Assembly: GCF_030552475.1 (NCBI RefSeq)
Contig: NZ_JAUPED010000015.1
Location: 18,127-82,126 of the forward strand
Reading direction: 5' to 3'
DNA from: Mariniflexile sp. AS56
GTDB taxonomy: Bacteria; Bacteroidota; Bacteroidia; Flavobacteriales; Flavobacteriaceae
DNA length: 64,000 nucleotides
Part shown: piece after piece, positions 24,936 to 33,912 of the stretch
How positions within the stretch are numbered: the stretch's first letter is position 1
Layout: every line of letters starts with the position of its first letter
Notes under the pieces: model-generated
Databases searched by the model: none
What the model saw: only the letters and a program-made list of their open reading frames with translations
What the model was told of the DNA's origin: nothing
Program-made: the position numbers and the translations under genes

Positions 24936-25855
24936 TTAAAAGGCGGTGTTTCTTTTCTTGTTGTCGATAAAGAACTATCATCTAATACTCCAAATTCAAA
25001 AACATCTAAAGATATAATTTGTAAATCAAAGTTGGATACAGTAAGTGTAACCACATAGGTTTGATAAATAGTATGTTCTCTATAAGCAGTGGCTGTAACC
25101 GTTTCTTTTACGGTAGCGTTTAAATAATCTGCAATTCCTGTTGTGGTATCAGAGATATCATCTGTTGGGTTTTGGTTTTGCGTTTGGTTTTCCTCATCGC
25201 GTGTTTTAATACCATCACCATCATCATCATCATCTAAATAATTTGGAATTCCGTCTAGATCTGTATCTAAGGCATCACTTAAATCGCCATCGCTGTTTGG
25301 GTCTGGTTTTTCATTTTTAGTAAGCACATTATCACCATCATCATCTTCATCCAAATAATTAGGAATGCCGTCGCCATCAGTATCATCATCGGTTAAATCG
25401 CCATTACCATTAATATCTTCTAATTCTGCGGCAATACCGTCGTTATCATCTTCAGTTAGTACGGTTCTAATATTTACATTTCCGCTGGTACTTTCAATAT
25501 CTTGTGTGATTTTAATTGAAGAAAGTGGCACATCACTACAAAATAAGCCAGAAGAAGGCAGTGAGGCATTACTATAAGTTCTATAATTAAATGTGTTTGT
25601 TGAGCTTAATTGAAAATCTTCTTCATACACACCATCATCACCAACTTCAAGAAGGTCTGCAAGGGCTATAGAAGCAATTTTTATAGATAAAGATTCCGAA
25701 GGACTGTCTTTTGTTTTATAGAAAACCAAACCATCGGTACCGCAGGCTTGAAATGATTCGTCAAAGTCAAAATCAACGGTAATAATATCACCATCATCAC
25801 AAGTGTATAAACTTAAGAGAGATAGACTAAGAAAAATGAAAAATAACTTACGCAT
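24932..25855 (-). CDS. Lipoprotein with calcium-binding TSP3-like repeats
   Basis: I start this at ATG 25855 (MRKLFFIFLSLSLLSLYTCDD, 307 residues) because that gives a compact lipoprotein signal with lipidation at about C19; the TTG at 25876 would add seven residues before the signal. The N-terminal half is beta-rich. The C-terminal half has repeated DDDGDG/DTDGDGIPNYLDEDDDGD loops of thrombospondin type 3 kind, which bind calcium. After them comes a region with YREHTIYQTYVVTLTVSNF. It faces the cell exterior or periplasm. Function is unknown. It is convergent with the Smr gene, with a four-base overlap. Confidence 0.82.
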   Translation of the reverse strand: MRKLFFIFLSLSLLSLYTCDDGDIITVDFDFDESFQACGTDGLVFYKTKDSPSESLSIKIASIALADLLEVGDDGVYEEDFQLSSTNTFNYRTYSNASLPSSGLFCSDVPLSSIKITQDIESTSGNVNIRTVLTEDDNDGIAAELEDINGNGDLTDDDTDGDGIPNYLDEDDDGDNVLTKNEKPDPNSDGDLSDALDTDLDGIPNYLDDDDDGDGIKTRDEENQTQNQNPTDDISDTTTGIADYLNATVKETVTATAYREHTIYQTYVVTLTVSNFDLQIISLDVFEFGVLDDSSLSTTRKETPPFN

Positions 25856-25931
25856 TAGGTTTGGGTTTTTAGGCAAAAATAAACGAATTGTTAATTATAA
25901 CGTAGCATATTAATAATAATTTTATTCTAAG

Positions 25932-25939
25932 TATTTTTG
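25932..25939 (+). promoter_or_regulatory. -7 box (TATTTTTG) of the cysteine desulfurase gene
   Basis: A perfect TAnnTTTG plus C, 17 bases before the ATG. There is no clear -33 TTG. Confidence 0.5.
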
Positions 25940-25956
25940 CACTCTAAAAAAAAGAC

Positions 25957-27099
25957 ATGCAACAGGTATATTTTGATAATGCTGCCACAACTCCCATAAG
26001 AGACGAAGTAATCACCGGGATGACCGAAGTTATGAAAACCAATTATGGTAACGCTTCATCATCACATAGTTTTGGGAGATCGTCTAAGGCATTAATTGAG
26101 AAATCTAGAAAAGCTGTTGCAAGCTATTTAAATGTTGCTGCTAGTGAAATTATATTCACTTCTGGTGGCACCGAAGCAGATAACCTCATATTATTAAGTG
26201 CGGTTCGAGATTTAAAGGTGACACATATTATTACCTCTAAAATTGAACATCATGCGGTTTTGCATACCATAGACCAATTGGTTAAAGATTATAAAATAGC
26301 TGTAAGTTATGTGGATTTAAAACCGAACGGAAAAATTGACTATTTGCATTTAGAAACCTTGCTTAAAAATGAAAACAAGACCTTAGTAAGTTTAATGCAT
26401 ATTAATAATGAAATTGGCAACATTTTAAATATGAAGCGTGTTGCGACCCTGTGCAAGGAAAATAGTGCCTTGTTTCATAGCGATACGGTACAATCTGTAG
26501 GGCATTATAAAATGGATTTACAAGATATTCAAGTTGATTTCTTAACAGCAGCCGCTCATAAATTTCATGGGCCAAAAGGGGTAGGTTTTGCGTTTATTAG
26601 AAAAAACTCAGGATTAAAACCAGTTACTTTAGGAGGCGAGCAGGAGCGCGGACTTCGAGCTGGTACAGAAAGTGTTCATAATATTGTAGGGTTAGAAATA
26701 GCTTTGAAAAGTGCTTATGATAATTTAGAAGCTGAAGTGGCTTACGTAAAAGATTTAAAACAGTACTTCATTTCTAAAATTGAAAGCGAGCTACCAAATG
26801 TAACTTTTAATGGAAGGTCTAGTCATTTAGAAAAAAGCACATATACCTTAGTGAATGTTTGTTTACCTATATCTCCCAAGAAAGCAGCAATGTTACTATT
26901 TCAATTAGATTTAAAAGGCATTGCTTGTTCTAAAGGAAGTGCTTGCCAGAGTGGAAGTAACCAAAAATCGCATGTTTTAAGTGAAATTTTAAATGCTGAA
27001 GATTTAGAAAAACCTTCTATCCGATTTTCATTTAGTATTTACAATACCAAGGAAGAGATCGATTATGTGGTTGCCGTTTTGAAGGCTTTTGCTGAGTAA
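25957..27099 (+). CDS. Cysteine desulfurase (NifS/IscS family)
   Basis: This PLP enzyme removes sulfur from cysteine for iron-sulfur clusters and thiolated tRNA. The 380-residue product shows VYFDNAATTP at the start, GGTEADN, SKIEHHAV, the PLP lysine K202 in AAAHKFHGPKG, RAGTESV and the persulfide cysteine C330 in SKGSACQSG, within an IscS-like class I loop. No iscU, iscR or sufBCD genes are near, so this may supply tRNA modification (MnmA-type) rather than cluster assembly; that is inference. Its stop codon abuts the stop of the convergent TonB receptor with no base between. Confidence 0.93.
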   Translation: MQQVYFDNAATTPIRDEVITGMTEVMKTNYGNASSSHSFGRSSKALIEKSRKAVASYLNVAASEIIFTSGGTEADNLILLSAVRDLKVTHIITSKIEHHAVLHTIDQLVKDYKIAVSYVDLKPNGKIDYLHLETLLKNENKTLVSLMHINNEIGNILNMKRVATLCKENSALFHSDTVQSVGHYKMDLQDIQVDFLTAAAHKFHGPKGVGFAFIRKNSGLKPVTLGGEQERGLRAGTESVHNIVGLEIALKSAYDNLEAEVAYVKDLKQYFISKIESELPNVTFNGRSSHLEKSTYTLVNVCLPISPKKAAMLLFQLDLKGIACSKGSACQSGSNQKSHVLSEILNAEDLEKPSIRFSFSIYNTKEEIDYVVAVLKAFAE

Positions 27100-29562
27100 T
27101 TAAAACTTCATAGTGGTTCTCACGTTGAAAACTCGTGGCGTTAAATAGTTTGGAATGGCATATTGACGCTTTGTGTACACATCGCGTACCCAAGTGTTAG
27201 TAATGGAGTTTTGTACATCAAACATGTTATAGATTTCAAAACCAAATGAAAGTTCTTTAAAAGGTTTTTTCCAACCGCTACTGAATTGTTTTTTAGCATC
27301 TACAATTACAAATTGCAAACCTAAATCGGCACGTTTGTAGTCTGGTAAACGGTTTTGGTAATCGTAAGGGTCTGCATAACTTGGCGAGCCTCCAGGTAAA
27401 CCAGTGTTGTAAACTAAATTCAAGTACAATTTCATATTAGGTACGTTTGGTACATAATCTTGAAATAGGGCAGCAAATTTTAAACGTTGGTCTGTTGGGC
27501 GGGCAATATAGCCTCTGTTATTAATGTTTTCTTCGGTTTTTAAATACCCAAAACTAAACCATGATTCGGTTCCGGGAACAAATTCACCATTCAATCGTAA
27601 ATCTAATCCGTAAGCATAGGCTTCAGCATTGTTGTTTGCCGAATAGCGAATACGCACATTTTCTAAAGTATACGGGTTTACATCTGAAAGTTTCTTGTAA
27701 TAAGCTTCAGATGTTAGTTTAAAAGGACGTTCCCACATTTTAAAACTATAGTCATTTCCTAAAACCAAGTGAAACGATTTTTGGGCTTTTACATCGGGTT
27801 GTACCACACCACCAGCATCACGAAGTTCTCTGTAAAAAGGAGGTTGGTAATATAAACCAGCAGCAATCCTGAAAAGCATATCCTTCTCCCAATTGGGTTT
27901 TATAGCGAATTGCGCTCGCGGACTAAATACGGTTTGGTTAGATGTTGTTATATTATCGCCATTTACAGTCCAGTTGTGAACACGAACACCTGCATTGTAC
28001 CAAACATCGCTTGTGCCTAAAGTAGCGCGTTTGCTCCATTGTGCATATGCTTGCAATCTATTAATTTGTGTGTAATTGGTAGCACGCACATTTGTAAATG
28101 GTTCTAAAGGGCCACTGTAAGGAGTGTAAGGTTGCTCGTTTGCAGGGACTGTTTTTGGCGGTCTAATTGAAAATCCAGCAGAATCTATCACTTCCCATTC
28201 AATTAAACGGTCGCGAATATCTTCATTGGTATATTTTAAAGACCATTCAAAACGGTTGTCGTTTACATTGAAATCACCTTTATGTTCAATATTCGTAATT
28301 AAGGCATCTAAATCGTTTCGACCATGATTCAGTTGCGCTCCAACACCTCGGCTAAATTCAACTTCACCTAAACTTTCATCACCTATATTGGAGTTTACTT
28401 CACCTAAGCGGTATTGTGCTAAAATATCAAAATACTCTTCTTCAGTAGTGTTGTATCTCGAAGCAATCAGTTTTAAAGTTAAATCGTCATTGGCAAAGTA
28501 AGTTCCTTTAAAAGCTCCAAAATAAGTTTGGTAACGATCTTTTTCTTGTCCTTCATAAAATACTAAAAGGGCAATAGGGTCGGTAAGGGTCCCGAAATTG
28601 GTTTGTCTTGTTTGTGGCTGGTAATCATATTTATTAATAGCCGCATTACCTAAAAAGCTTAAATGAAATTTACTTGTAAACTTATAAGTGAAATAGGCTT
28701 GTGCATCTGCAAACGATGGTTTAAAATTAGTTTCAGTTTCTTTAGCATCTACCAATAAACTATTATCACGATAACGAAGACCAACAATACCAGAGAATTT
28801 AGAATCTTTACTTATATTTTCAATTGAAAAACTACCGCCCAATAAACTTAAATCGGCATTAACTTCAAATTGATAAGGATTTTTATAGGTGATATCTAAC
28901 ACAGAAGAAAGTTTATCGCCATATTTAGCTTGGAAACCACCTGCTGAAAAATCGACATTCTGTACCATATCGGTATTTACAAAACTTAAACCTTCTTGTT
29001 GGCCAGAGCGTACTAAAAAGGGTCTGTACACTTCAATATCGTTTACATACACTAAGTTTTCGTCGTAATTACCGCCACGTACCGAGTATTGTGTACTTAA
29101 TTCGTTGTTGTTACTAACTCCAGGAAGTGTTAATAGTAAGTTTTCTACACCGGCATTGGCTCCGGGTATTTTACGAATGGTTTCGGGCTTTAGGGTAATG
29201 ATACCTTCTACATCGCGCTGGCGTTTATTGGTTACAATAACCGCGGCTATTTGTTCTAAGGAAGTGCTCATTACCGGATTAAATTCATAATCCTCTCCAT
29301 TTTTTAAATTGAAAACACTCACTATCTTTTTATGAGATAGGTGGGTAAATTCAATAGAAACATCTTTATTGGCTGGAATTTCTAACAGATAAAATCCATT
29401 AATATTTGTAACGGTGCCTTTGGCGTTGCTTTTAATATTTACGTTTACAATAGGAGTGTTGTTTTCATCTAAAATAACACCTTTTATGGTTGCTGTTTGC
29501 GAATAACCAACAAGAATAATAGAAAAAAAGACTAGGGTAAGGGCGTAAAGTTTTGTTTTCAA
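27100..29562 (-). CDS. TonB-dependent receptor with carboxypeptidase-like N-domain
   Basis: The product has 820 residues: signal peptide (1-21), a CarboxypepD_reg-like beta domain (about 24-105, ATIKGVILDENNTPIVNVNI), a plug (about 110-235, VENLLLTLPGVSNNNELSTQYSVRGGNYDENLVYVNDIEVYRPF split over strands) and a 22-strand barrel ending in RVFNVRTTMKF with terminal Phe. It takes up a ligand across the outer membrane using TonB energy. There is no SusD partner gene, so it is not a typical SusCD glycan importer; the substrate is unknown. It is 17 bases downstream of the M23 peptidase gene, so the two are co-transcribed. Confidence 0.93.
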   Translation of the reverse strand: MKTKLYALTLVFFSIILVGYSQTATIKGVILDENNTPIVNVNIKSNAKGTVTNINGFYLLEIPANKDVSIEFTHLSHKKIVSVFNLKNGEDYEFNPVMSTSLEQIAAVIVTNKRQRDVEGIITLKPETIRKIPGANAGVENLLLTLPGVSNNNELSTQYSVRGGNYDENLVYVNDIEVYRPFLVRSGQQEGLSFVNTDMVQNVDFSAGGFQAKYGDKLSSVLDITYKNPYQFEVNADLSLLGGSFSIENISKDSKFSGIVGLRYRDNSLLVDAKETETNFKPSFADAQAYFTYKFTSKFHLSFLGNAAINKYDYQPQTRQTNFGTLTDPIALLVFYEGQEKDRYQTYFGAFKGTYFANDDLTLKLIASRYNTTEEEYFDILAQYRLGEVNSNIGDESLGEVEFSRGVGAQLNHGRNDLDALITNIEHKGDFNVNDNRFEWSLKYTNEDIRDRLIEWEVIDSAGFSIRPPKTVPANEQPYTPYSGPLEPFTNVRATNYTQINRLQAYAQWSKRATLGTSDVWYNAGVRVHNWTVNGDNITTSNQTVFSPRAQFAIKPNWEKDMLFRIAAGLYYQPPFYRELRDAGGVVQPDVKAQKSFHLVLGNDYSFKMWERPFKLTSEAYYKKLSDVNPYTLENVRIRYSANNNAEAYAYGLDLRLNGEFVPGTESWFSFGYLKTEENINNRGYIARPTDQRLKFAALFQDYVPNVPNMKLYLNLVYNTGLPGGSPSYADPYDYQNRLPDYKRADLGLQFVIVDAKKQFSSGWKKPFKELSFGFEIYNMFDVQNSITNTWVRDVYTKRQYAIPNYLTPRVFNVRTTMKF

Positions 29563-29579
29563 AAGGCTGTGGTTAGGTG

Positions 29580-31265
29580 TTATTTCCTGAAAAATGTTGC
29601 TTCAAAAGTAGCACTATTTCCAACATTATCGGTTACTATTAGTTTAAAATCATTCTTAGTGTCGGTCACTGTACTGTCATTAAAATCATAAGTAAGTGTG
29701 TTGTTTTTGTACTCGTATTCCATTAAAATCCATTTGCCATTAATGGTGGCACGGTAATTTGAAATTCCAGAAAGGTTATCACTTATTCTCACTTTTAAAA
29801 ACCTGTAATCGCTTAACCATTGGCCCTCTTTAAAATTTATAGGAGAAATAGAAGGTCGTGTTGTATCGGAAGCAAGCCCGTAGGAGCCCAGTGTTTTGGT
29901 GCTCGTTGTTAATATGTTTCCTTCTCTTTTTGTTGTGGAGTACGACGGGTATTTTCTAGAGCCAACTAATCGTGCTATAAACAATTGGTCTTTGTCTGCA
30001 TCCTTATAATTACTAATGTCGTAGTTTATAGTGAAGTTTTTACGAGTAGGCATAACGTCTTGGTGCAGGGTTAGGGTGTCGTTGCTTACATCAAAATTCA
30101 TATAGAAATCTTCATAAAAAGTGTTCGGGTAAAAATCAACAGACACATTACCCGATTTCAAATTGGTAGCTTGATTGGCTGTAATATAATAAGGTGTTGT
30201 CTTTTCAACTTTAGGGTTTGAAACGTTTGATTTTTTCCCTTTAATATTAATGGTTACAAAAGTTTCATTGTTTTTAAAGTCGGATACACGAATTTTATAA
30301 ACAGTGGCAGTACTATCTTTCACTTCTAAAATACCATCATTTACAGTGGGTTTTAAAATACTTAGCGGATTATTCTTTTTATAAAGGCGTTGAATACGCT
30401 GTCTACTATTTATATAATGTTCATAATCAATAAACTGATTGATGCACGACGATTCATCAAAAGAAAATATGCTAAAATCGACTTCAAAGTTTTGGTTTCC
30501 ATTTACAAACGTTTGAATGTTGTAAACGCCGTTAGAGTTGGCTGCCAAATCTTGTCTGTCTGTAGTTTCAACACCAAAACCAATGGCGCCAAAGGCTTCA
30601 ATACTTTCAGTTGTATACTCACCGTTTTTTAAAGGAATAAGTCTTAGCTTTTGTTTGGAGCTCGATTTGTTTACAGAACCGTTTTCATCCAAAGCATAGG
30701 CATACACAGCGCTTACTATAGGGCGTGAATTGTCTTTAATATCAATACCAAAAAGCATGGGGTTTATAGGGCGTTCTTCTTTATCGCGAATTTCAAAATG
30801 TAAATGTGGGCCACCAGAGCCACCAGTATTTCCGCTATAGGCTACCAAGCTTCCCTTTGTTACGGGCAAGGTCTCTACACTAGGGAATAGTTCAATTTCA
30901 TACGATTCTGCTTCGTATTGCTGCTTTTTAATATAAGCATCTATCTCGGGTGAAAAATTTTGTAAGTGCCCATAAACAGTGGTATAACCATTTGGGTGTG
31001 TTATGTACAAGGCTTTTCCGTAGCCGAAATGTGATAATTTTATTCGGCTAACAAAACCATCTGCGCAAGAAATTACTTTTAAGCCTTCACGTTGCTGGGT
31101 TTTTATGTCTAAGCCAGAATGAAAGTGGTTAGAACGAAGTTCGGCAAAAGTTCCAGATAATATGAGTGGAATTTCTAGCGGTGATGCAAAATAATCTTGT
31201 GGATAATTATTTTGAGCGTTGATTAATGTTGAGGAAACCAAAAGGAAATAAAGGATGAATCGCAT
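29580..31265 (-). CDS. M23 family metallopeptidase
   Basis: The product has 561 residues with a signal peptide (1-17). The LytM/M23 domain lies at about 35-170, with zinc ligands visible as H49 and D53 (NHFHSGLDIKT) and the HxH motif H154-L-H156 (GGPHLHFEIRD). The remaining 390 residues are beta-rich Ig-like segments. M23 enzymes cut peptidoglycan cross-bridges or serve as LytM activators; with all zinc ligands present, activity is expected. Gene order (M23 then TonB receptor) suggests envelope remodelling linked with receptor insertion, but that is inference. Confidence 0.93.
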   Translation of the reverse strand: MRFILYFLLVSSTLINAQNNYPQDYFASPLEIPLILSGTFAELRSNHFHSGLDIKTQQREGLKVISCADGFVSRIKLSHFGYGKALYITHPNGYTTVYGHLQNFSPEIDAYIKKQQYEAESYEIELFPSVETLPVTKGSLVAYSGNTGGSGGPHLHFEIRDKEERPINPMLFGIDIKDNSRPIVSAVYAYALDENGSVNKSSSKQKLRLIPLKNGEYTTESIEAFGAIGFGVETTDRQDLAANSNGVYNIQTFVNGNQNFEVDFSIFSFDESSCINQFIDYEHYINSRQRIQRLYKKNNPLSILKPTVNDGILEVKDSTATVYKIRVSDFKNNETFVTINIKGKKSNVSNPKVEKTTPYYITANQATNLKSGNVSVDFYPNTFYEDFYMNFDVSNDTLTLHQDVMPTRKNFTINYDISNYKDADKDQLFIARLVGSRKYPSYSTTKREGNILTTSTKTLGSYGLASDTTRPSISPINFKEGQWLSDYRFLKVRISDNLSGISNYRATINGKWILMEYEYKNNTLTYDFNDSTVTDTKNDFKLIVTDNVGNSATFEATFFRK

Positions 31266-31387
31266 ATGTAAGTAGTTGCTGCTAAATTATTAATTAGTTA
31301 TGAATGTGCAAAAGAATAAAACAAAAATTGAGCCATGGTATTGAATATGAGTGTAAACGAATTTTTTGAAATTTTATTAAAAAACAA

Positions 31388-31418
31388 TTGTAATTTATAA
31401 GCAGGTATGTTAACTTTG
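31388..31418 (+). promoter_or_regulatory. Promoter of the coiled-coil/zapA operon
   Basis: TTG (31388-31390), 20 bases, TAACTTTG (31411-31418): a full match to the Bacteroidetes consensus, 24 bases before the ATG at 31443. Confidence 0.75.
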
Positions 31419-31442
31419 TGAGATAAGTATTGAAATTTGTAA

Positions 31443-31733
31443 ATGAGTAATATTGAAGATATTGTAGATTCTTTAGAAAACAAAATTAGCAAGGTATTAC
31501 ACAAACTAGAGCTTTTGAAGCTTGCGAACTTGAAACTGAATGAAGAATTAGAAGTTTCAAAGCAAGAAATTCAAAACCAAAAATTGTACATTGCAAGTTG
31601 GGAAGAGAAGTATGAAGCGCTAAAAATGGCAAATACAATACTTGGTAGTGACGAAAATAAAAGAGAAACTAAGCTTAAAATAAACGCATTAATTAGAGAT
31701 ATTGATCATTGTATTGCTCAACTATCTGATTAA
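31443..31733 (+). CDS. Small coiled-coil protein upstream of zapA
   Basis: The product has 96 residues and is almost entirely a heptad-rich coiled coil (residues 4-70, SLENKISKVLHKLELLKLAN and following) with an amphipathic end (RETKLKINALIRDIDHCIAQL). It is cytosolic, without signal or membrane segment. It lies 15 bases before zapA, and both share the promoter at 31388. ZapB, another small coiled coil, works with ZapA at the division ring in E. coli; a functional analogue is possible, but I see no sequence proof of homology. Confidence 0.85.
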   Translation: MSNIEDIVDSLENKISKVLHKLELLKLANLKLNEELEVSKQEIQNQKLYIASWEEKYEALKMANTILGSDENKRETKLKINALIRDIDHCIAQLSD

Positions 31734-31748
31734 GCAACATCATATTTA

Positions 31749-32042
31749 ATGTCAGAAAAGCTTAAAATAAAGTTATCTATAGCTAATAGAGTGTATCCTT
31801 TAACTATTGATGCCAGTCAAGAAGAAGGCTTGCGTAAAGCGGCTAAGAAAATTGACGAGATGATTAAGCAATTTGAGCAAAGTTATTCGGTTCGAGATAA
31901 ACAAGATGTGTTGGCCATGTGTGCCTTACAGTTTGCATCTCAAGTAGAACAGAAGTCTATGGATAAAGAGAGTGTAAGTGAGCATGTTGAAGAAAAACTA
32001 AATGCTTTAAACGATTTGTTACAATCTCAATTAGTCTCTTAA
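31749..32042 (+). CDS. zapA: Cell division protein ZapA
   Basis: ZapA bundles FtsZ filaments at midcell. The 97-residue product shows the ZapA pattern: an N-terminal strand KLKIKLSIANRVYPLTI, then EEGLRKAAKKIDEMIKQFE, then DKQDVLAMCALQFASQ and a C-terminal coiled coil. It is preceded by the coiled-coil gene and followed by a structured RNA and rny. The same neighbour order (zapA then 6S RNA) is known in gamma-proteobacteria. Confidence 0.92.
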   Translation: MSEKLKIKLSIANRVYPLTIDASQEEGLRKAAKKIDEMIKQFEQSYSVRDKQDVLAMCALQFASQVEQKSMDKESVSEHVEEKLNALNDLLQSQLVS

Positions 32043-32069
32043 ACGTTCTTTTAAATAAACTAAAAAGTT

Positions 32070-32238
32070 ACTGCCTGCATTAGTTATTTTTTTTGATAAA
32101 CTCAACGTTAATTCTTTAAAAAGGGTGAGTTTAAGTTGTAAAAGCAAGCTACCTTGAGTAGATCCTTGATCAGCTTGTTAGCCCTAAACTTGTTTTTAAG
32201 GAGTTTATACAAAACTTTAGACTGGTGTGGGCTTTTTT
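32070..32238 (+). ncRNA. ssrS: 6S-like RNA (ssrS candidate)
   Basis: The zapA-rny gap folds into a long rod. A 12-bp closing stem pairs GCCTGCATTAGT (32073-32084) with ACTGGTGTGGGC (32221-32232), including several G-U pairs. A second long-range stem pairs ATAAACTC (32096-32103) with GAGTTTAT (32201-32208). Inside, AGGG/CCCT (32122-32125 and 32182-32185) encloses a wide asymmetric bubble, and CAAGCT/AGCTTG (32145-32150 and 32172-32177) forms the apical part. Six T follow the closing stem, as at a terminator. A rod with a central bubble, the length of about 169 nt and the zapA neighbour all fit 6S RNA, which binds RNA polymerase holoenzyme. The family was not confirmed by a covariance search. 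Confidence 0.7.
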
Positions 32239-32265
32239 ATATACAATTATTAACTAAACACAAGA

Positions 32266-33840
32266 ATGGATAACTCAATTATATTGATTGCTGGGGGTGT
32301 ATTATTAGGGCTTATAATAGGCTTTATTATAGCAAAAACCTTAGAGAAAAACAATGCTTCTAAACTAGTAAAGGAAGCTAGAAAGAATGCGACTTTAGTA
32401 CTTAAAGAAGCGAATAGTGAAGGCGAGTCGATTAAAAAGGATAAAATTCTTCAAGCAAAAGAGAAATTTTTAGAGCTTAAAGCGGAACACGAAAAGGTTA
32501 TTTTTTCACGTGATAAAAAAATGGCTGAAGTTGAAAAACGTATTCGTGATAAAGAATCTCAAATATCTAGCGAACTTGCTAAAACTAAAAAGCTAGGTGA
32601 AAATCTTGAAATTAAAGAGAAAGATTATAATCACAGATTAACAGTGATTGATAAAAAGCAAGAGGAAATAGACAGATTACACAAAAGCCAAGTACAACAA
32701 CTTGAAGTTATTTCTAGCCTTTCAGCTGAAGAAGCTAAATCACAATTGGTGGAGTCTTTAAAAGGGGAAGCTAAAAGTGATGCGATGGCATACATTCAAA
32801 GCTCGATGGAAGAAGCCAAATTAACGGCGGAACAAGATGCTAAGAAAATCATTATAAATACGATACAGCGTATTGGTACAGAAGAAGCGGTTGATAACTG
32901 TGTATCTGTATTTAATATTGAATCTGATGATGTTAAAGGTCGTATTATTGGTCGTGAAGGTCGAAATATTCGTGCCATTGAAGCAGCAACAGGTGTAGAA
33001 ATTATTGTTGATGATACTCCAGAAGCAATTATTCTATCTTGTTTTGATTCTGTTAGACGTGAAATTGCACGTTTGTCGTTACATAAATTAGTAACCGATG
33101 GTAGAATTCACCCAGCAAGAATTGAAGAAGTTGTAGAGAAAACTAAAAAACAAATTGAACAAGAAATTATAGAAGTAGGTAAGCGTACTGTTATAGATTT
33201 AGGAATTCACAATTTACATCCTGAACTTATTAAAATGGTAGGTAGAATGAAATATCGTTCATCTTACGGACAAAACTTATTACAACACTCGCGTGAAGTT
33301 GCTAAACTTTGTGGCGTTATGGCTGCTGAGTTAGGGTTGAACCCGAAATTGGCTAAACGTGCAGGTTTATTACACGATATAGGTAAGGTGCCAGATGCGG
33401 AAGCAGATATGGAAACCCCGCATGCTATTTTAGGTATGCAATGGGCTGAAAAATACGGTGAGAAAGATGAGGTATGTAATGCTATTGGAGCCCATCACGA
33501 CGAGGTAGAAATGAAGTTTTTAATTTCGCCAATTATTCAAGTTTGTGATGCTATTTCAGGGGCACGTCCAGGAGCACGTCGCCAAGTTTTAGATAGCTAC
33601 ATTCAACGTTTAAAGGATTTGGAAGATATTGCTTTCGGATTTAATGGTGTGAAGAAAGCTTACGCAATTCAAGCAGGTAGAGAATTACGTGTTATTGTTG
33701 AAAGCGAAAAAGTAGACGACCAAAAGGCAGCCGATTTATCATTTAGTATTTCTCAAAAAGTACAAACTGATATGACGTATCCAGGTCAAGTTAAAGTAAC
33801 TGTTATTAGAGAAACTAGAGCCGTAAATATAGCGAAGTAG
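32266..33840 (+). CDS. rny: Ribonuclease Y
   Basis: RNase Y is a membrane-anchored endoribonuclease that starts mRNA decay. The 524-residue product has an N-terminal membrane helix (about 4-25), a long charged coiled coil (30-190), a KH RNA-binding domain (about 215-275, [21 protein letters not shown] split around the GREGRN loop) and an HD domain (about 335-435, with HSREVAKL and GLLHDIGK). All metal-binding HD residues appear to be present. It follows the 6S-like RNA by 27 bases, so it could share read-through transcription; a bidirectional terminator follows. Confidence 0.96.
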   Translation: MDNSIILIAGGVLLGLIIGFIIAKTLEKNNASKLVKEARKNATLVLKEANSEGESIKKDKILQAKEKFLELKAEHEKVIFSRDKKMAEVEKRIRDKESQISSELAKTKKLGENLEIKEKDYNHRLTVIDKKQEEIDRLHKSQVQQLEVISSLSAEEAKSQLVESLKGEAKSDAMAYIQSSMEEAKLTAEQDAKKIIINTIQRIGTEEAVDNCVSVFNIESDDVKGRIIGREGRNIRAIEAATGVEIIVDDTPEAIILSCFDSVRREIARLSLHKLVTDGRIHPARIEEVVEKTKKQIEQEIIEVGKRTVIDLGIHNLHPELIKMVGRMKYRSSYGQNLLQHSREVAKLCGVMAAELGLNPKLAKRAGLLHDIGKVPDAEADMETPHAILGMQWAEKYGEKDEVCNAIGAHHDEVEMKFLISPIIQVCDAISGARPGARRQVLDSYIQRLKDLEDIAFGFNGVKKAYAIQAGRELRVIVESEKVDDQKAADLSFSISQKVQTDMTYPGQVKVTVIRETRAVNIAK

Positions 33841-33864
33841 TAAAATCTAATACTATCATATATT

Positions 33865-33890
33865 AAAAATCCAGCCTAGGCTGGATTTTT
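33865..33890. terminator. Bidirectional terminator between rny and xerD
   Basis: A perfect palindrome: AAAAATCCAGCC TAGG-centred, followed by its complement ending in TTTTT. It serves two convergent genes. Confidence 0.9.
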
Positions 33891-33912
33891 TAGTTTAGTC
33901 TAAAGTTCAAAG

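Noticed and set aside
25856..25876. TTG start of the TSP3 lipoprotein
   Set aside because: ATG 25855 starts exactly at the basic end of the signal peptide.
27100..31265. SusC/SusD polysaccharide utilisation locus
   Set aside because: There is a TonB receptor but no SusD lipoprotein, glycoside hydrolase or hybrid regulator near it.
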